A DNA stretch of 38,553 nt, taken from assembly GCA_013036315.1 (NCBI GenBank), contig JAAXMC010000055.1:1-38553 (forward strand), written 5' to 3'. The notes under the pieces are model-generated. The model was given only the letters and a program-made list of their open reading frames with translations, did no database searches and was not told the DNA's origin. The DNA is from Vulcanimicrobiota bacterium. GTDB taxonomy: Bacteria; Vulcanimicrobiota; Vulcanimicrobiia; Vulcanimicrobiales; Vulcanimicrobiaceae. Shown in pieces: positions 31,799 to 38,553 of this stretch; position 1 is the first letter of the stretch, and every line of letters starts with the position of its first letter. The translations under genes were made by a program, and so were the position numbers.

Positions 31799-31882
31799 CT
31801 GCTTTCTATAACCAAGCCCGACTGCCGAAGGGCAGGAGGGCAACCGTTTCCAACCTGCTTTCATGGAGAAGAGATCGCCGCG

Positions 31883-32536
31883 GTGATCTTTGCTGATCGC
31901 GCCGATGCGGGCCGGCGGCTGGCTGAAAAGCTGTCGCACTACAAAGACGCCGGCGTGCACGTATTGGCGTTGCCGCGCGGCGGCGTGCCGGTGGCCTTCG
32001 AAGTGGCGCGTGCGCTTAGGGCCCCGCTCGATGTATTCGTCGTGCGCAAACTCGGCGTTCCCGGGCATGAAGAGCTCGCGATGGGAGCGATCGCCTCGGG
32101 CGGTGTGCGCGTCTTAAATGAAGAGACGCTCGCGCAACTGCGGATCGACGACGCAACGTTGGTTGCCGTCACGCAGGCCGAGCGCGAGGAACTCGAGCGT
32201 CGCGAAGCGGCCTATCGCGACGGTTCGCCGGCGCCCGACGTCGCCGGGAGGCCGGTTATTCTCATCGACGACGGGCTGGCCACCGGCGCAAGCATGTACG
32301 CCGCGATTGTCGCGCTGCGCGCGCGTTTGCCGAGCAAGGTTATCGTCGCCGTGCCGGTGGCGCCGGCGGATACGTGCACGAGCCTGACGCAATACGTTGA
32401 CGAGATGGTTTGCGTCGCGACCCCCGAGCCGTTTCGCGGCGTCGGTGCATGGTACCACGATTTTCGCCAAGTGAGCGATGAAGAGGTCCGCGCGATGCTG
32501 CGCCGTGCGCGCGATGTGGCCGAACACCATGCATGA
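31883..32536 (+). CDS. Phosphoribosyltransferase-domain protein
   Basis: A 217-aa type I PRTase-fold protein. PRPP loop: RPVILIDDGLATGASMYAAI (acidic pair DD, then TGAS). The N-terminus ADAGRRLAEKLSHYKDAGVH, VLALPRGGVPVAFEVARALR and LDVFVVRKLGVPGHEELAMG is typical of the COG1926 group, whose substrate is unknown. The start is GTG 31883. It is cotranscribed with the hydrolase downstream, overlapping by eight bases; in several actinobacteria the two domains are fused in one protein, which points to a joint function. Confidence 0.92.
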   Translation: MIFADRADAGRRLAEKLSHYKDAGVHVLALPRGGVPVAFEVARALRAPLDVFVVRKLGVPGHEELAMGAIASGGVRVLNEETLAQLRIDDATLVAVTQAEREELERREAAYRDGSPAPDVAGRPVILIDDGLATGASMYAAIVALRARLPSKVIVAVPVAPADTCTSLTQYVDEMVCVATPEPFRGVGAWYHDFRQVSDEEVRAMLRRARDVAEHHA

Positions 32537-33173
32537 ACGCGAAGTGCGCCTGCTCGACCGGCTATCGGCCACGCTTGGAGTGCCGGAGAAAGCGCGCGGG
32601 CTGGTGATCTTCGCGCACGGCAGCGGCAGCGGCCGGCGCAGTCCGCGTAACCGTTTTGCAGCCGCCAGTTTGAACCAGGCCGGCATCGCGACATTGCTGC
32701 TCGATCTGCTGACCGAAGATGAGGAGCAGCTGGACAACCAAACCGGCAAATTGCGTTTCGACGTCGTGTTACTGGCCCGCCGCATGGACTTCGCAACGGA
32801 ATGGGTGCGCACGCAGCGCGATATTTCGGCGCTGCCCGTTGGCTATTTCGGTGCGAGTACCGGCGCGGGAGCCGCGCTGGTGGCGGCATCGGAGCGCGAT
32901 GACGTGCGGGCGGTGGTATCACGCGGCGGACGCCCGGACTTAGCGGGCGATGCGCTCGCTGCGGTCAAAGCGCCAACGCTGCTCATCGTCGGATCGCTCG
33001 ACCCGGTTGTGCTGGAGCTCAATCGCAGCGCAGCCTCCCGCCTCAAGCATTGTGAGATCGCGATCGTACCAAGCGCCACGCATCTCTTCGAAGAAGAGGG
33101 CGCCTTGGAGGTAGTGACATCGCTGGCGCAGCGATGGTTTTTGCGGCATCTACCGGAAGGCGCCGCCTCTTGA
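32529..33173 (+). CDS. Dienelactone-hydrolase-like alpha/beta hydrolase
   Basis: A 214-aa protein starting at ATG 32529 within the end of the PRTase gene. Features: KARGLVIFAHGSGSGRRSPR (oxyanion region), LPVGYFGASTGAGAALVAAS where the nucleophile elbow is G-A-S-T-G, APTLLIVGSLDPVVLELNRS with the acid, and VPSATHLFEEEGALE with the His. Usually the partner of a COG1926 phosphoribosyltransferase, as here. The substrate is unknown. It overlaps the LigD-type gene start. Confidence 0.9.
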   Translation: MHEREVRLLDRLSATLGVPEKARGLVIFAHGSGSGRRSPRNRFAAASLNQAGIATLLLDLLTEDEEQLDNQTGKLRFDVVLLARRMDFATEWVRTQRDISALPVGYFGASTGAGAALVAASERDDVRAVVSRGGRPDLAGDALAAVKAPTLLIVGSLDPVVLELNRSAASRLKHCEIAIVPSATHLFEEEGALEVVTSLAQRWFLRHLPEGAAS

Positions 33174-34096
33174 GCATCATTCCAAAAAAAGTCGAATCGG
33201 CGACTATCAAGGTAAGCGGCAAGAGTCTCGCGCTCACGAACCTCAACAAGATCTTTTGGCCAAAACTCGGGTTGCGCAAGCGCGACCTGCTCGAATACTA
33301 CGAAGGGATCGCGCCGGCACTGCTGCCGCATCTGCGCGACCGCGCGATCGTGATGAAGCGCTATCCCAACGGGATCGAAGGCGAGTTTTTCTTCATGAAA
33401 CGCACGCCGGCGGCGCGGCCGGCGTGGATAAAAACGTGCCCCGTCGCGCACGGCAAAGGCGTCATCGATTTCCCGCTCGCGGACGATCTCGCGTCGCTGC
33501 TCTGGCTTATCAACTTAGGCTGCATCGATCTCAACCCGTGGTACGGCGTCTGCGAATCACCCGGCATGCCCGACTATCTGCACTTCGACCTCGATCCCGA
33601 GGATGCGCCGTTCGCGCTGGTGCGCGAAGCGGCGCTCATCGTGCGCGACGCGCTCGAAGTGCTCGGCATGACCGTCTTCGCCAAGACCTCCGGCGGCCGG
33701 GGCATGCACATCTATACCGGCATCAAACGCGGGCCCGCGCAGCACGAGGTCTGGGCGTTCTCAAAACAGCTGGGGCATGAACTCGCGCGCGCGCATCGCG
33801 ACGTGTTCACGGTCGAGTACAAAGTCGAAAAGCGGCCGCGCGGGAGAATCCATCTCGACTATAACCAGAATCGATCCGGCGCAACGCTCGCTTCAATCTA
33901 CTCGGTGCGACCGAACCCATTCGCGGGCGTCTCGATGCCGGTCACCTGGGATGAAGTCGAACGCGGCATCGAGCCGCACGATTTCACAATGCTTAACGCC
34001 GCGAAGCGGGTCAAGAAGATCGGCGATCTGTGGAAACCGCTGACGCAGTCGCGCGGCCGCTTCGATCTGCGTGCCCTCCTGAAAAGATCCGGGTAA
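33170..34096 (+). CDS. ligD: Stand-alone LigD-type DNA polymerase (PrimPol domain)
   Basis: The polymerase/primase domain found in LigD of bacterial non-homologous end joining, here without ligase or nuclease domains. Motifs: LTNLNKIFWPKLGLRKRDLL, VMKRYPNGIEGEFFFMKRTP, NPWYGVCESPGMPDYLHFDL followed by DPED (the catalytic D-x-D), TSGGRGMHIYTGIKRG, and SGATLASIYSVRPNPFAGVS. The start TTG 33170 has GGAAGG nine bases upstream and overlaps the hydrolase stop as TTGA; ATG 33134 is the alternative. About 308 residues is normal for the isolated domain. No Ku gene is in the window. The role in repair is inferred from the family. Confidence 0.93.
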   Translation: MSIIPKKVESATIKVSGKSLALTNLNKIFWPKLGLRKRDLLEYYEGIAPALLPHLRDRAIVMKRYPNGIEGEFFFMKRTPAARPAWIKTCPVAHGKGVIDFPLADDLASLLWLINLGCIDLNPWYGVCESPGMPDYLHFDLDPEDAPFALVREAALIVRDALEVLGMTVFAKTSGGRGMHIYTGIKRGPAQHEVWAFSKQLGHELARAHRDVFTVEYKVEKRPRGRIHLDYNQNRSGATLASIYSVRPNPFAGVSMPVTWDEVERGIEPHDFTMLNAAKRVKKIGDLWKPLTQSRGRFDLRALLKRSG

Positions 34097-34104
34097 AGGG
34101 TGGC

Positions 34105-34311
34105 ATGGAAGTTGACGGGTTTTCTGCCGCTCACGGGCGGATCGGCATCCGGCTGGATGCGCCGCAAGCAAACCGGCTGCTGCTGGCGCTCGAACGCCTC
34201 GATCAACAGGGCGGACTCGATCCCGCGCTCGCCGAGTTGCGCGGTGCCCTTCGGCAGGCTTTGGTTAGAAAATCATCGGGCGATACCGACAGCGCGCCCA
34301 GCACGGAATAG
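34105..34311 (+). CDS. 68-aa hypothetical protein
   Basis: Small ORF eight bases after the LigD-type gene, ATG preceded by GGGTGG. The product has a short strand-like start (MEVDGFSAAHGRIGIRLDAP) and helical middle (ANRLLLALERLDQQGGLDPA, LAELRGALRQALV), then a polar tail. It looks like a genuine small folded protein. No family recognised. Its stop touches an upstream in-frame GTG of the next gene. Confidence 0.6.
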   Translation: MEVDGFSAAHGRIGIRLDAPQANRLLLALERLDQQGGLDPALAELRGALRQALVRKSSGDTDSAPSTE

Positions 34312-34328
34312 TGGGTACGAGGCAATTC

Positions 34329-34556
34329 ATGGCACGTAAAAAGACCACACGGAAAAAGACCACCAGTCGCAAGAAACGGAAATACGGGCCGAAGGCTCAG
34401 CGCAAAGTCGCGCGTGTCATGCGCGAGATGAAAAGCGGGAAGCTCAAGTCGGGCCGCAGCGGCAAGCGCGTGACGAGCCGGAAGCAAGCCATTGCGATCG
34501 GCCTCTCCGAAGCCCGCGCCGAAGGCGATAAGGTCCCCAAGAAAAAGAAAAACTAG
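34329..34556 (+). CDS. DUF6496-like basic protein
   Basis: A 75-aa, extremely Lys/Arg-rich protein: MARKKTTRKKTTSRKKRKYG, KAQRKVARVMREMKSGKLKS, GRSGKRVTSRKQAIAIGLSE, ARAEGDKVPKKKKN. The segment VxxVMxExKxGxLxSGxSGxxVTxRKQAIAIxLSEAR is the DUF6496 signature. Its N-terminus resembles histone H1-like tails. Probably binds DNA or RNA. ATG 34329 is preferred to GTG 34311. It follows the LigD-type polymerase and may be part of that operon. Confidence 0.88.
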   Translation: MARKKTTRKKTTSRKKRKYGPKAQRKVARVMREMKSGKLKSGRSGKRVTSRKQAIAIGLSEARAEGDKVPKKKKN

Positions 34557-34559
34557 CTC

Positions 34560-35084
34560 TTAGTCGGTCGTTAAACGCGGCGGAGAGATCTGCAGCAAAC
34601 CCAAGACGGTCGATAGGCGCTCGGCCAACTTCGTTTGGCCGCCCCGCAGCGACTCGTCGCGCAATTGCCGCAGCTCTTCGACCGCGCGGCTGACGTTGGG
34701 ACGGTTCATCTCGCGAAAAACCTCGCGCGCCCGGTTGAACCGCGTCTCTTCGTCTTCTTCGCGCGAGCGCCGTTCGAACGAGGGCAGTTCGTCCGAATGT
34801 CCCAGCACGATGTCGCCCGCGATCTCGATGATCGCGTCGGCGTGCACGCGAGCGCCGGTGGCCGCCAAGTCGACGTAACGATCTTCGCGGTCGTGCGCGG
34901 AGATCGCGATCAAATTTGCCTCCACACAGAGTTCGATCAAACCGCCTACGTATGGAATCGCCTCGGTTGCGGTTTCCAAGTAAGCCTCGTAGAGTTCTTC
35001 TTCGTCTTCTTCGGTCGCGTCCAAGTAATAGCTCCACGCGCGCCGCGCGTCGAGCACTGCCCGGAAAACCTCGCTGTCGCTCAT
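34560..35084 (-). CDS. Acidic helical protein of unknown function
   Basis: A 174-aa soluble protein, not recognised. N-terminal helices: SEVFRAVLDARRAWSYYLDA, TEEDEEELYEAYLETATEAI; then IELCVEANLIAISAHDREDR and ARVHADAIIEIAGDIVLGHS; C-terminal RFNRAREVFREMNRPNVSRA and LRQLRDESLRGGQTKLAERL. Net acidic, without membrane segments. The gene lies 33 bases after the Ppx/GppA stop on the same strand, so it may be the last gene of that transcript. Confidence 0.7.
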   Translation of the reverse strand: MSDSEVFRAVLDARRAWSYYLDATEEDEEELYEAYLETATEAIPYVGGLIELCVEANLIAISAHDREDRYVDLAATGARVHADAIIEIAGDIVLGHSDELPSFERRSREEDEETRFNRAREVFREMNRPNVSRAVEELRQLRDESLRGGQTKLAERLSTVLGLLQISPPRLTTD

Positions 35085-35117
35085 CGTGCGAACTTCTACG
35101 CGGGCCGCGCCGGTCCG

Positions 35118-36023
35118 CTAGTGCCGGAGCAGGTAGCCTAAAAGCAGATCGTTGCGCGAGACGATCGCTTCGGCGTGGCCCGTCGCCGCGCACGCCTCGT
35201 CGAGGATAATCGCACCGGCGAGTAAGATGTCGGCCCGCTGGGCGATCATCCCGGGAAGTTCTTTGCGTTTTTCAAGCGACAACGATGCAAGCCGCTCAAT
35301 GAGCTGCGCCAGCGCCGCTCGCGAGAGGGGCGCGTAAGTAGCCTCGCTGCGTTCGCCCGCGATCACCGCGCAAGCCGTCGTCGCACTTCCGCCGACGGCG
35401 ACCAGCCGATCGACGCGCTCAAAATCTTGCAATGGCCGCAACGCAGTTCGCACTTGTGCGCGTGCAGGCTCGAGTTCATCTGCAGCGGCGCGCCCCCGCA
35501 AGCCGTTGAACCGTTCGGTGAGCCGCACGGCGCCGATTTCGCACGACACGTCCTTGTGCGCATCGGCGTATTCGGTGCTTCCGCCGCCGACATCCAGCAC
35601 GCCGTAGCTTTCCTCCGGCGGTAAGCCGGAAACCGCGCCGTCGTAAGAACAGCGCGCTTCCTCGTCACCGCTGATCGTTTCTAACGGCGTACCCGCGATC
35701 GCCTGAGCCGCTTCCGCGAATTCGTCTGCATTCTCGGCGCGGCGCAAAGCGCTGGTCGCGATCATTTTTACATTTGGTGTAAGGTTTCGTACTGCAACAG
35801 CGTATTCGCGAATTGCGTCCAGCGTTCGACGCATCGCGTCATCTTGCAGGCGCCCATTCTCGCGCAGCCCTTCGCCTATGCGCGTGCCGATCGATCGGCT
35901 TAGTAGGATCGTCGGCTTAGGATCGAATTGGACAACGAGCGCGCGGGTTGAATTCGTGCCAATGGAAATGACGGCAGCGCTTGGCCTCGACTCCGCTCGG
36001 CCGTGGTTCGACAAGCTCACCAT
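35118..36023 (-). CDS. Ppx/GppA-family phosphatase; start codon inside a repeat
   Basis: Exopolyphosphatase/guanosine pentaphosphate phosphatase of the sugar-kinase/actin fold, 301 residues, i.e. the short form. Motifs: AAVISIGTNSTRALVVQF (phosphate 1), MIATSALRRAENADEFAEAA, ISGDEEARCSYDGAVSGL, YGVLDVGGGSTEY (phosphate 2), RLVAVGGSATTACAVI and ILLAGAIILDEACAATG. The residues before SAAVISIG, beginning MVSLSNHGRAESRP, come from a dispersed repeat; ATG, GTG and TTG all lie within it and no other start exists nearby. I infer that the repeat replaced the original start. The core enzyme is intact. Confidence 0.9.
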   Translation of the reverse strand: MVSLSNHGRAESRPSAAVISIGTNSTRALVVQFDPKPTILLSRSIGTRIGEGLRENGRLQDDAMRRTLDAIREYAVAVRNLTPNVKMIATSALRRAENADEFAEAAQAIAGTPLETISGDEEARCSYDGAVSGLPPEESYGVLDVGGGSTEYADAHKDVSCEIGAVRLTERFNGLRGRAAADELEPARAQVRTALRPLQDFERVDRLVAVGGSATTACAVIAGERSEATYAPLSRAALAQLIERLASLSLEKRKELPGMIAQRADILLAGAIILDEACAATGHAEAIVSRNDLLLGYLLRH

Positions 36024-36111
36024 GACAAATATGCAAGCTCACCGTTACACATCATGCCTGCGCGAAGCGCAGTCCTGAGCGAGCGTAGCGAGTCGAAGGG
36101 TCACCATGACA
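35984..36111. repeat. Pair of dispersed palindromic repeat units
   Basis: Unit A (about 35984-36027) carries GTGGTTCGACAAGCTCACCA and ends TCACCATGACA at 36017-36027. Unit B (about 36073-36111) carries CCTGAGCGAGCGTAGCGAGT, CGAAGGG and ends with the same TCACCATGACA at 36101-36111. Between them are CAAGCTCACC and a small hairpin GCGCGAAGCGC. I recognise these phrases as highly repeated intergenic elements in many genomes. Unit A provides the ATG of the Ppx/GppA gene. A related phrase is inside the element at 13126-13282. Confidence 0.75.
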
Positions 36112-36113
36112 CA

Positions 36114-36473
36114 TTACGTGGTGTGGCGCGATTCAAAAACCGCCGCGCGCCGTTTTTTCCGCAGAAAATGACGTTCGTGCGCCGGCGGCACGTCGGGTTT
36201 TTCCCACTCTTCGGTCATCTTGAGGTACTGTGCGATTTGCTGCTCGAGATCGGCATCGTGAACTTGCGGAACGAGCACGGCAATCGGGTGGCGCGGATCT
36301 CCGGTTACGACGAAACTCAACGGCTTTCTACGCGCCAGCGCGCGATCGTAAGCGTCGCGATTGCGGGCCAGGTCGGTGGCGGATACGCTGGCGAGCCGGC
36401 CATCCTCGAGGCGCACGACTGCGCCGAGGGCATGTATGTTGATCACGACGCCTCGCTGCGTCTCGTCGTTCAT
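36114..36473 (-). CDS. Hypothetical protein coupled to the DivIC-like gene
   Basis: A 119-aa soluble protein. The N-terminal part (RGVVINIHALGAVVRLEDGR, LASVSATDLARNRDAYDRAL) resembles an S1/OB-like beta strand pattern for RNA binding, which would also fit the S1-like proteins found near divIC in Gram-positive bacteria; this is a weak resemblance. The middle (LSFVVTGDPRHPIAVLVPQV) continues the strand pattern, and the tail is basic (ERHFLRKKRRAAVFESR). The ATG overlaps the stop of the DivIC-like gene (ATGA). Confidence 0.68.
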   Translation of the reverse strand: MNDETQRGVVINIHALGAVVRLEDGRLASVSATDLARNRDAYDRALARRKPLSFVVTGDPRHPIAVLVPQVHDADLEQQIAQYLKMTEEWEKPDVPPAHERHFLRKKRRAAVFESRHTT

Positions 36474-36775
36474 TGCCGGATTGGTTTTACGTAAATGATC
36501 GTTTCGTTGGGACCAACCAGATGCAGCCGGTCGTGGATCTCAGGAACGGCGCCCTGCGGGTCCATCAGGCGGCGAATCTCGCGCTGTTCGCTGCGCTTGC
36601 GATGTTGGAGCGTGCCAATATCTTTTTGCACCGAAGAAAGCGAGCGAGCCATTGCCACGTTCGCGTTGACGATGCGCGCGAATTGAATCGAGACGAGCGC
36701 GAGAACGACCAGCGTCATCGCGGCGACTGCCAGCCGGCTGAAGAAACGGAACACCAGAGCCGCGCGCTTCTTCAC
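36470..36775 (-). CDS. Septum formation initiator family protein (FtsB/DivIC-like)
   Basis: A 101-aa single-pass membrane protein: basic N-terminus MKKRAALVFRFFSRLAVAAM, transmembrane helix LVVLALVSIQFARIVNANVA, then a coiled-coil stretch ARSLSSVQKDIGTLQHRKRS, EQREIRRLMDPQGAVPEIHD and RLHLVGPNETIIYV. The last part matches the FtsB/DivIC pattern in which an 'A-R-x-x-L-x-x-V-x-P-G-E' segment follows the coiled coil. These proteins help assemble the division septum. I chose GTG 36775, which overlaps the accA stop as GTGA; ATG 36814 inside accA is the alternative. Confidence 0.82.
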   Translation of the reverse strand: MKKRAALVFRFFSRLAVAAMTLVVLALVSIQFARIVNANVAMARSLSSVQKDIGTLQHRKRSEQREIRRLMDPQGAVPEIHDRLHLVGPNETIIYVKPIRQ

Positions 36776-37752
36776 GGGCCGGTCTTTACCGTTTCCAGAC
36801 GCTCGGTTTGCCATGCGCCTATTCGCCGATACTTCTGATAGCGCGCCTCTTTCAGCTGCGCCGCGGACAAGCTCGCGAGCTCGTCCAAAGCGCTGCCGAT
36901 ATTCTTCAACACGCGCGCGATCGTCCCCGCCGGATCGCGGTGCGCGCCTCCGGTGGGCTCGGGGATTATTTCGTCGGCGATGCCGAACTCGAGCAAGTCT
37001 TGCGCGGTCAGCTTCAGCCGCGTCGCGGCCTCTTCGGCCTTCGATGCGTCGTTCCAAAGAATCGCCGCGCAGCCTTCGGGGCTCGCGACCGAATAATAGC
37101 TGTGCTCGAGCATGATGATCCGGTCCGCAATGCTCAGCGCCAGCGCGCCGCCGCTGCCGCCCTCGCCGATAACCGTCGCCACGATCGGTACGGCGGCGAC
37201 GGTAAACTCATAGAGACAGCCCGCAATCGCTTCGGATTGCGCGCGCTCCTCGGACCCGATGCCCGGATCGGCGCCTTTGGTGTCGACGAACGTGACGATC
37301 GGCAAGCCGAGCCGCGCCGCCAAGTGGGCCAGGCGCTGTACTTTGCGATACCCCTCGGGCGACGGCATCCCAAAGTTCCGCCGGAGATTTTCTTTGGTAT
37401 CGCGGCCGCGCTGCTGTGAGATCACCATGACGGCGCGCTCGCCCAGTTTCGCCATGCCTCCGACGATCGCGTGGTCGTCGCGGAAATGACGGTCGCCGTG
37501 CAGCTCGTCGAATTGCGCGAACTCCGCGATGTAATCTGCCGCGGTCGGCCGGTTCGGATGGCGCGCCATGTGCACTTTCTGCCACGGCGACAGCGAGCTG
37601 AATATCTCGCTCTGGATCTGCGCATATTTTTCCTCGAGAGCGCGGATTTCGGGCGACATGTCCACCGCCTGCTGCGCGTTTGCTTCCCGCAGTTCGGCGA
37701 TGCGCTTTTCGAGTTCGAGCAGACCTCTCTCGCGTTCCACGATCAAATTCAC
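36772..37752 (-). CDS. accA: Acetyl-CoA carboxylase carboxyltransferase, alpha subunit
   Basis: AccA transfers the carboxyl group from carboxybiotin to acetyl-CoA together with AccD, making malonyl-CoA for fatty acids. The N-terminal helix (LIVERERGLLELEKRIAELR) is typical; catalytic-domain motifs are YIAEFAQFDELHGDRHFRDD, MVISQQRGRDTKENLRRNFG, MPSPEGYRKVQRLAHLAARL, PIVTFVDTKGADPGIGSEER and VIGEGGSGGALALSIADRII. The start GTG 37752 overlaps the accD stop (GTGA), giving 326 residues, a normal length. The long open frame upstream lies antisense-like inside accD in another frame and is not real. Confidence 0.97.
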   Translation of the reverse strand: MNLIVERERGLLELEKRIAELREANAQQAVDMSPEIRALEEKYAQIQSEIFSSLSPWQKVHMARHPNRPTAADYIAEFAQFDELHGDRHFRDDHAIVGGMAKLGERAVMVISQQRGRDTKENLRRNFGMPSPEGYRKVQRLAHLAARLGLPIVTFVDTKGADPGIGSEERAQSEAIAGCLYEFTVAAVPIVATVIGEGGSGGALALSIADRIIMLEHSYYSVASPEGCAAILWNDASKAEEAATRLKLTAQDLLEFGIADEIIPEPTGGAHRDPAGTIARVLKNIGSALDELASLSAAQLKEARYQKYRRIGAWQTERLETVKTGP

Positions 37753-38553
37753 GATGCCGCGATCCGCGCGCGGCCCTGAGCTGCGTAATCCAGCAGCCGC
37801 GTGAGGACCGGCTTGAGATCGGACCTGGGGACCACCATGTCGATGTGGCCCTTTTCGAGCAGAAACTCCGCGGTCTGGAACTGATCCGGCAATTTTTGGC
37901 GGATTGTCTGTTCGATGACCCGCCGTCCGGCAAACCCGATCATGGCCTTCGGTTCGGCGATGATCACGTCGGCCTGAAACGCGAACGATGCGGAGACACC
38001 CCCCGTTGTCGGATCGGTTAGCACCGTCATCAGGAAATTGCCGTCTTCGCGATAGCGCGCGACGGCGGCCGTCGTCTTGGCGAGCTGCATCAGTGCGAGC
38101 ATGCCTTCTTCCATGCGCGCGCCGCCGCTGGCCGTAAAGATAACGCACGGCAGCCGAAGCTCGCGCGCCCGTTCGAGCAGCATCGCGATCCGCTCGCCGA
38201 CGACCGTTCCCATCGTCCCGCCGCGGAAATGAAAATCCATTACGCCGATGGCCGTCTCGAACCCGCCAATTTTTCCGGTGCCGCAAATAACGGCTTCGCT
38301 CAATTGGGACTTCTCGCGATCGCCCGCGAGTTTCGCGGTGTATTTTTTCTTGTCGACCCATTCCAGCGGATCGCCCGGCAAGACATCGCCGCCGATCTCT
38401 TTGAAATCACCGTCAACCGTAATATTGATCCGATCGATCGCGCTCATGCGGAAATGGTGTCCGCAGCGCGGACATACCCATAAGTTCGCGGCCAGGTCGC
38501 GCCGGTAAAGAACTTCAGAACACTTCGGACACTTGCTCCATGTTGCAGCGTCC
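37749..38553 (-). CDS. accD: Acetyl-CoA carboxylase carboxyltransferase, beta subunit (5' end outside window)
   Basis: AccD carries the zinc ribbon and partner half of the carboxyltransferase site. From the right edge the frame reads ATWSKCPKCSEVLYRRDLAA, NLWVCPRCGHHFRMSAIDRI: the four-cysteine zinc ribbon is complete, so only a few N-terminal residues are missing and the ATG at 38447 is internal. Further motifs: GGFETAIGVMDFHFRGGTMG, PCVIFTASGGARMEEGMLAL, VLTDPTTGGVSASFAFQADV and IIAEPKAMIGFAGRRVIEQT. Immediately followed by accA, with the usual 4-bp overlap. Confidence 0.97.
   Translation of the reverse strand, partial: DAATWSKCPKCSEVLYRRDLAANLWVCPRCGHHFRMSAIDRINITVDGDFKEIGGDVLPGDPLEWVDKKKYTAKLAGDREKSQLSEAVICGTGKIGGFETAIGVMDFHFRGGTMGTVVGERIAMLLERARELRLPCVIFTASGGARMEEGMLALMQLAKTTAAVARYREDGNFLMTVLTDPTTGGVSASFAFQADVIIAEPKAMIGFAGRRVIEQTIRQKLPDQFQTAEFLLEKGHIDMVVPRSDLKPVLTRLLDYAAQGRARIAAS

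Noticed and set aside
37749-38361. Upstream half of the long open frame continuing accA
   Set aside because: Arg/Gly-rich shadow of accD; the accA start at GTG 37752 and accD in the other frame explain it.

Overview
The window looks like chromosomal DNA of an uncultured, high-GC, diderm bacterium. The outer-membrane side is shown by two TonB-dependent receptors, a cytochrome/beta-barrel protein, HldD heptose epimerase and RseB/LolA-like and lipoprotein genes. The combination of SpoVS and YmdB next to each other, ECF sigma/anti-sigma/RseB modules, and a beta-propeller lipoprotein with repeated 'YxPPFSxSS' phrases is what I associate with Candidatus Eremiobacterota (WPS-2)/Vulcanimicrobiota-like genomes. 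That assignment is an inference from gene content, not a search result.

Layout. 1-947: the 5' part of ahcY (minus), divergent from a methenyl-THF cyclodeaminase-like gene. 923-3361 (minus): a tight operon of an unknown 181-aa protein, ymdB, spoVS and a PHP phosphoesterase that lacks a normal start codon. 3523-14296 (plus): one long, tightly packed run, which is the most interesting part. It holds a membrane protein, a 582-aa cytochrome-barrel-cytochrome-YtkA fusion with a Cyc2-like N-terminus, a Tat-exported multicopper oxidase, a second membrane protein, a TonB-dependent receptor, a COG0701-type permease with a Cys/His tail, hldD, a His-rich membrane-anchored protein and a SCO protein with a CusF-like domain. 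A 155-bp palindromic element sits in the start region of the SCO gene. The set reads as envelope copper handling and/or extracellular electron transfer.

14177-17264: an HprK-like ATP-binding protein (minus), then an ECF sigma / anti-sigma / RseB-like operon (plus). 17335-24325: a beta-propeller lipoprotein; HDAC-like deacetylase and TPR protein (minus); etfA/etfB (minus); an outer-membrane protein (plus). 24329-25466 (minus): a lower-GC patch with a small membrane protein, a 27-aa basic ORF, a frameshifted retropepsin-like protease and its 91-aa partner. 25731-27309 (plus): a textbook promoter giving an apparently leaderless mRNA for a membrane protein, an XRE regulator and a secreted alpha/beta hydrolase. 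27306-30831 (minus): a second TonB receptor with a Fur-like box against its start codon, a 50-aa acidic protein, a HAD phosphatase with a hairpin-masked ribosome site and an unknown gene.

30873-34556: DUF1801 protein, tRNA-Leu(UAA), phosphoribosyltransferase plus hydrolase pair, a stand-alone LigD-type polymerase, two small proteins. 34560-38553 (minus): accD-accA-divIC-like-unknown gene, coupled by 4-bp overlaps, then a repeat cluster that appears to supply the start codon of a Ppx/GppA phosphatase gene, then an acidic unknown protein.

A recurring theme is palindromic intergenic repeats next to gene starts (3446-3531, 13126-13282, 35984-36111); in at least two cases the repeat seems to have become the N-terminal coding sequence.
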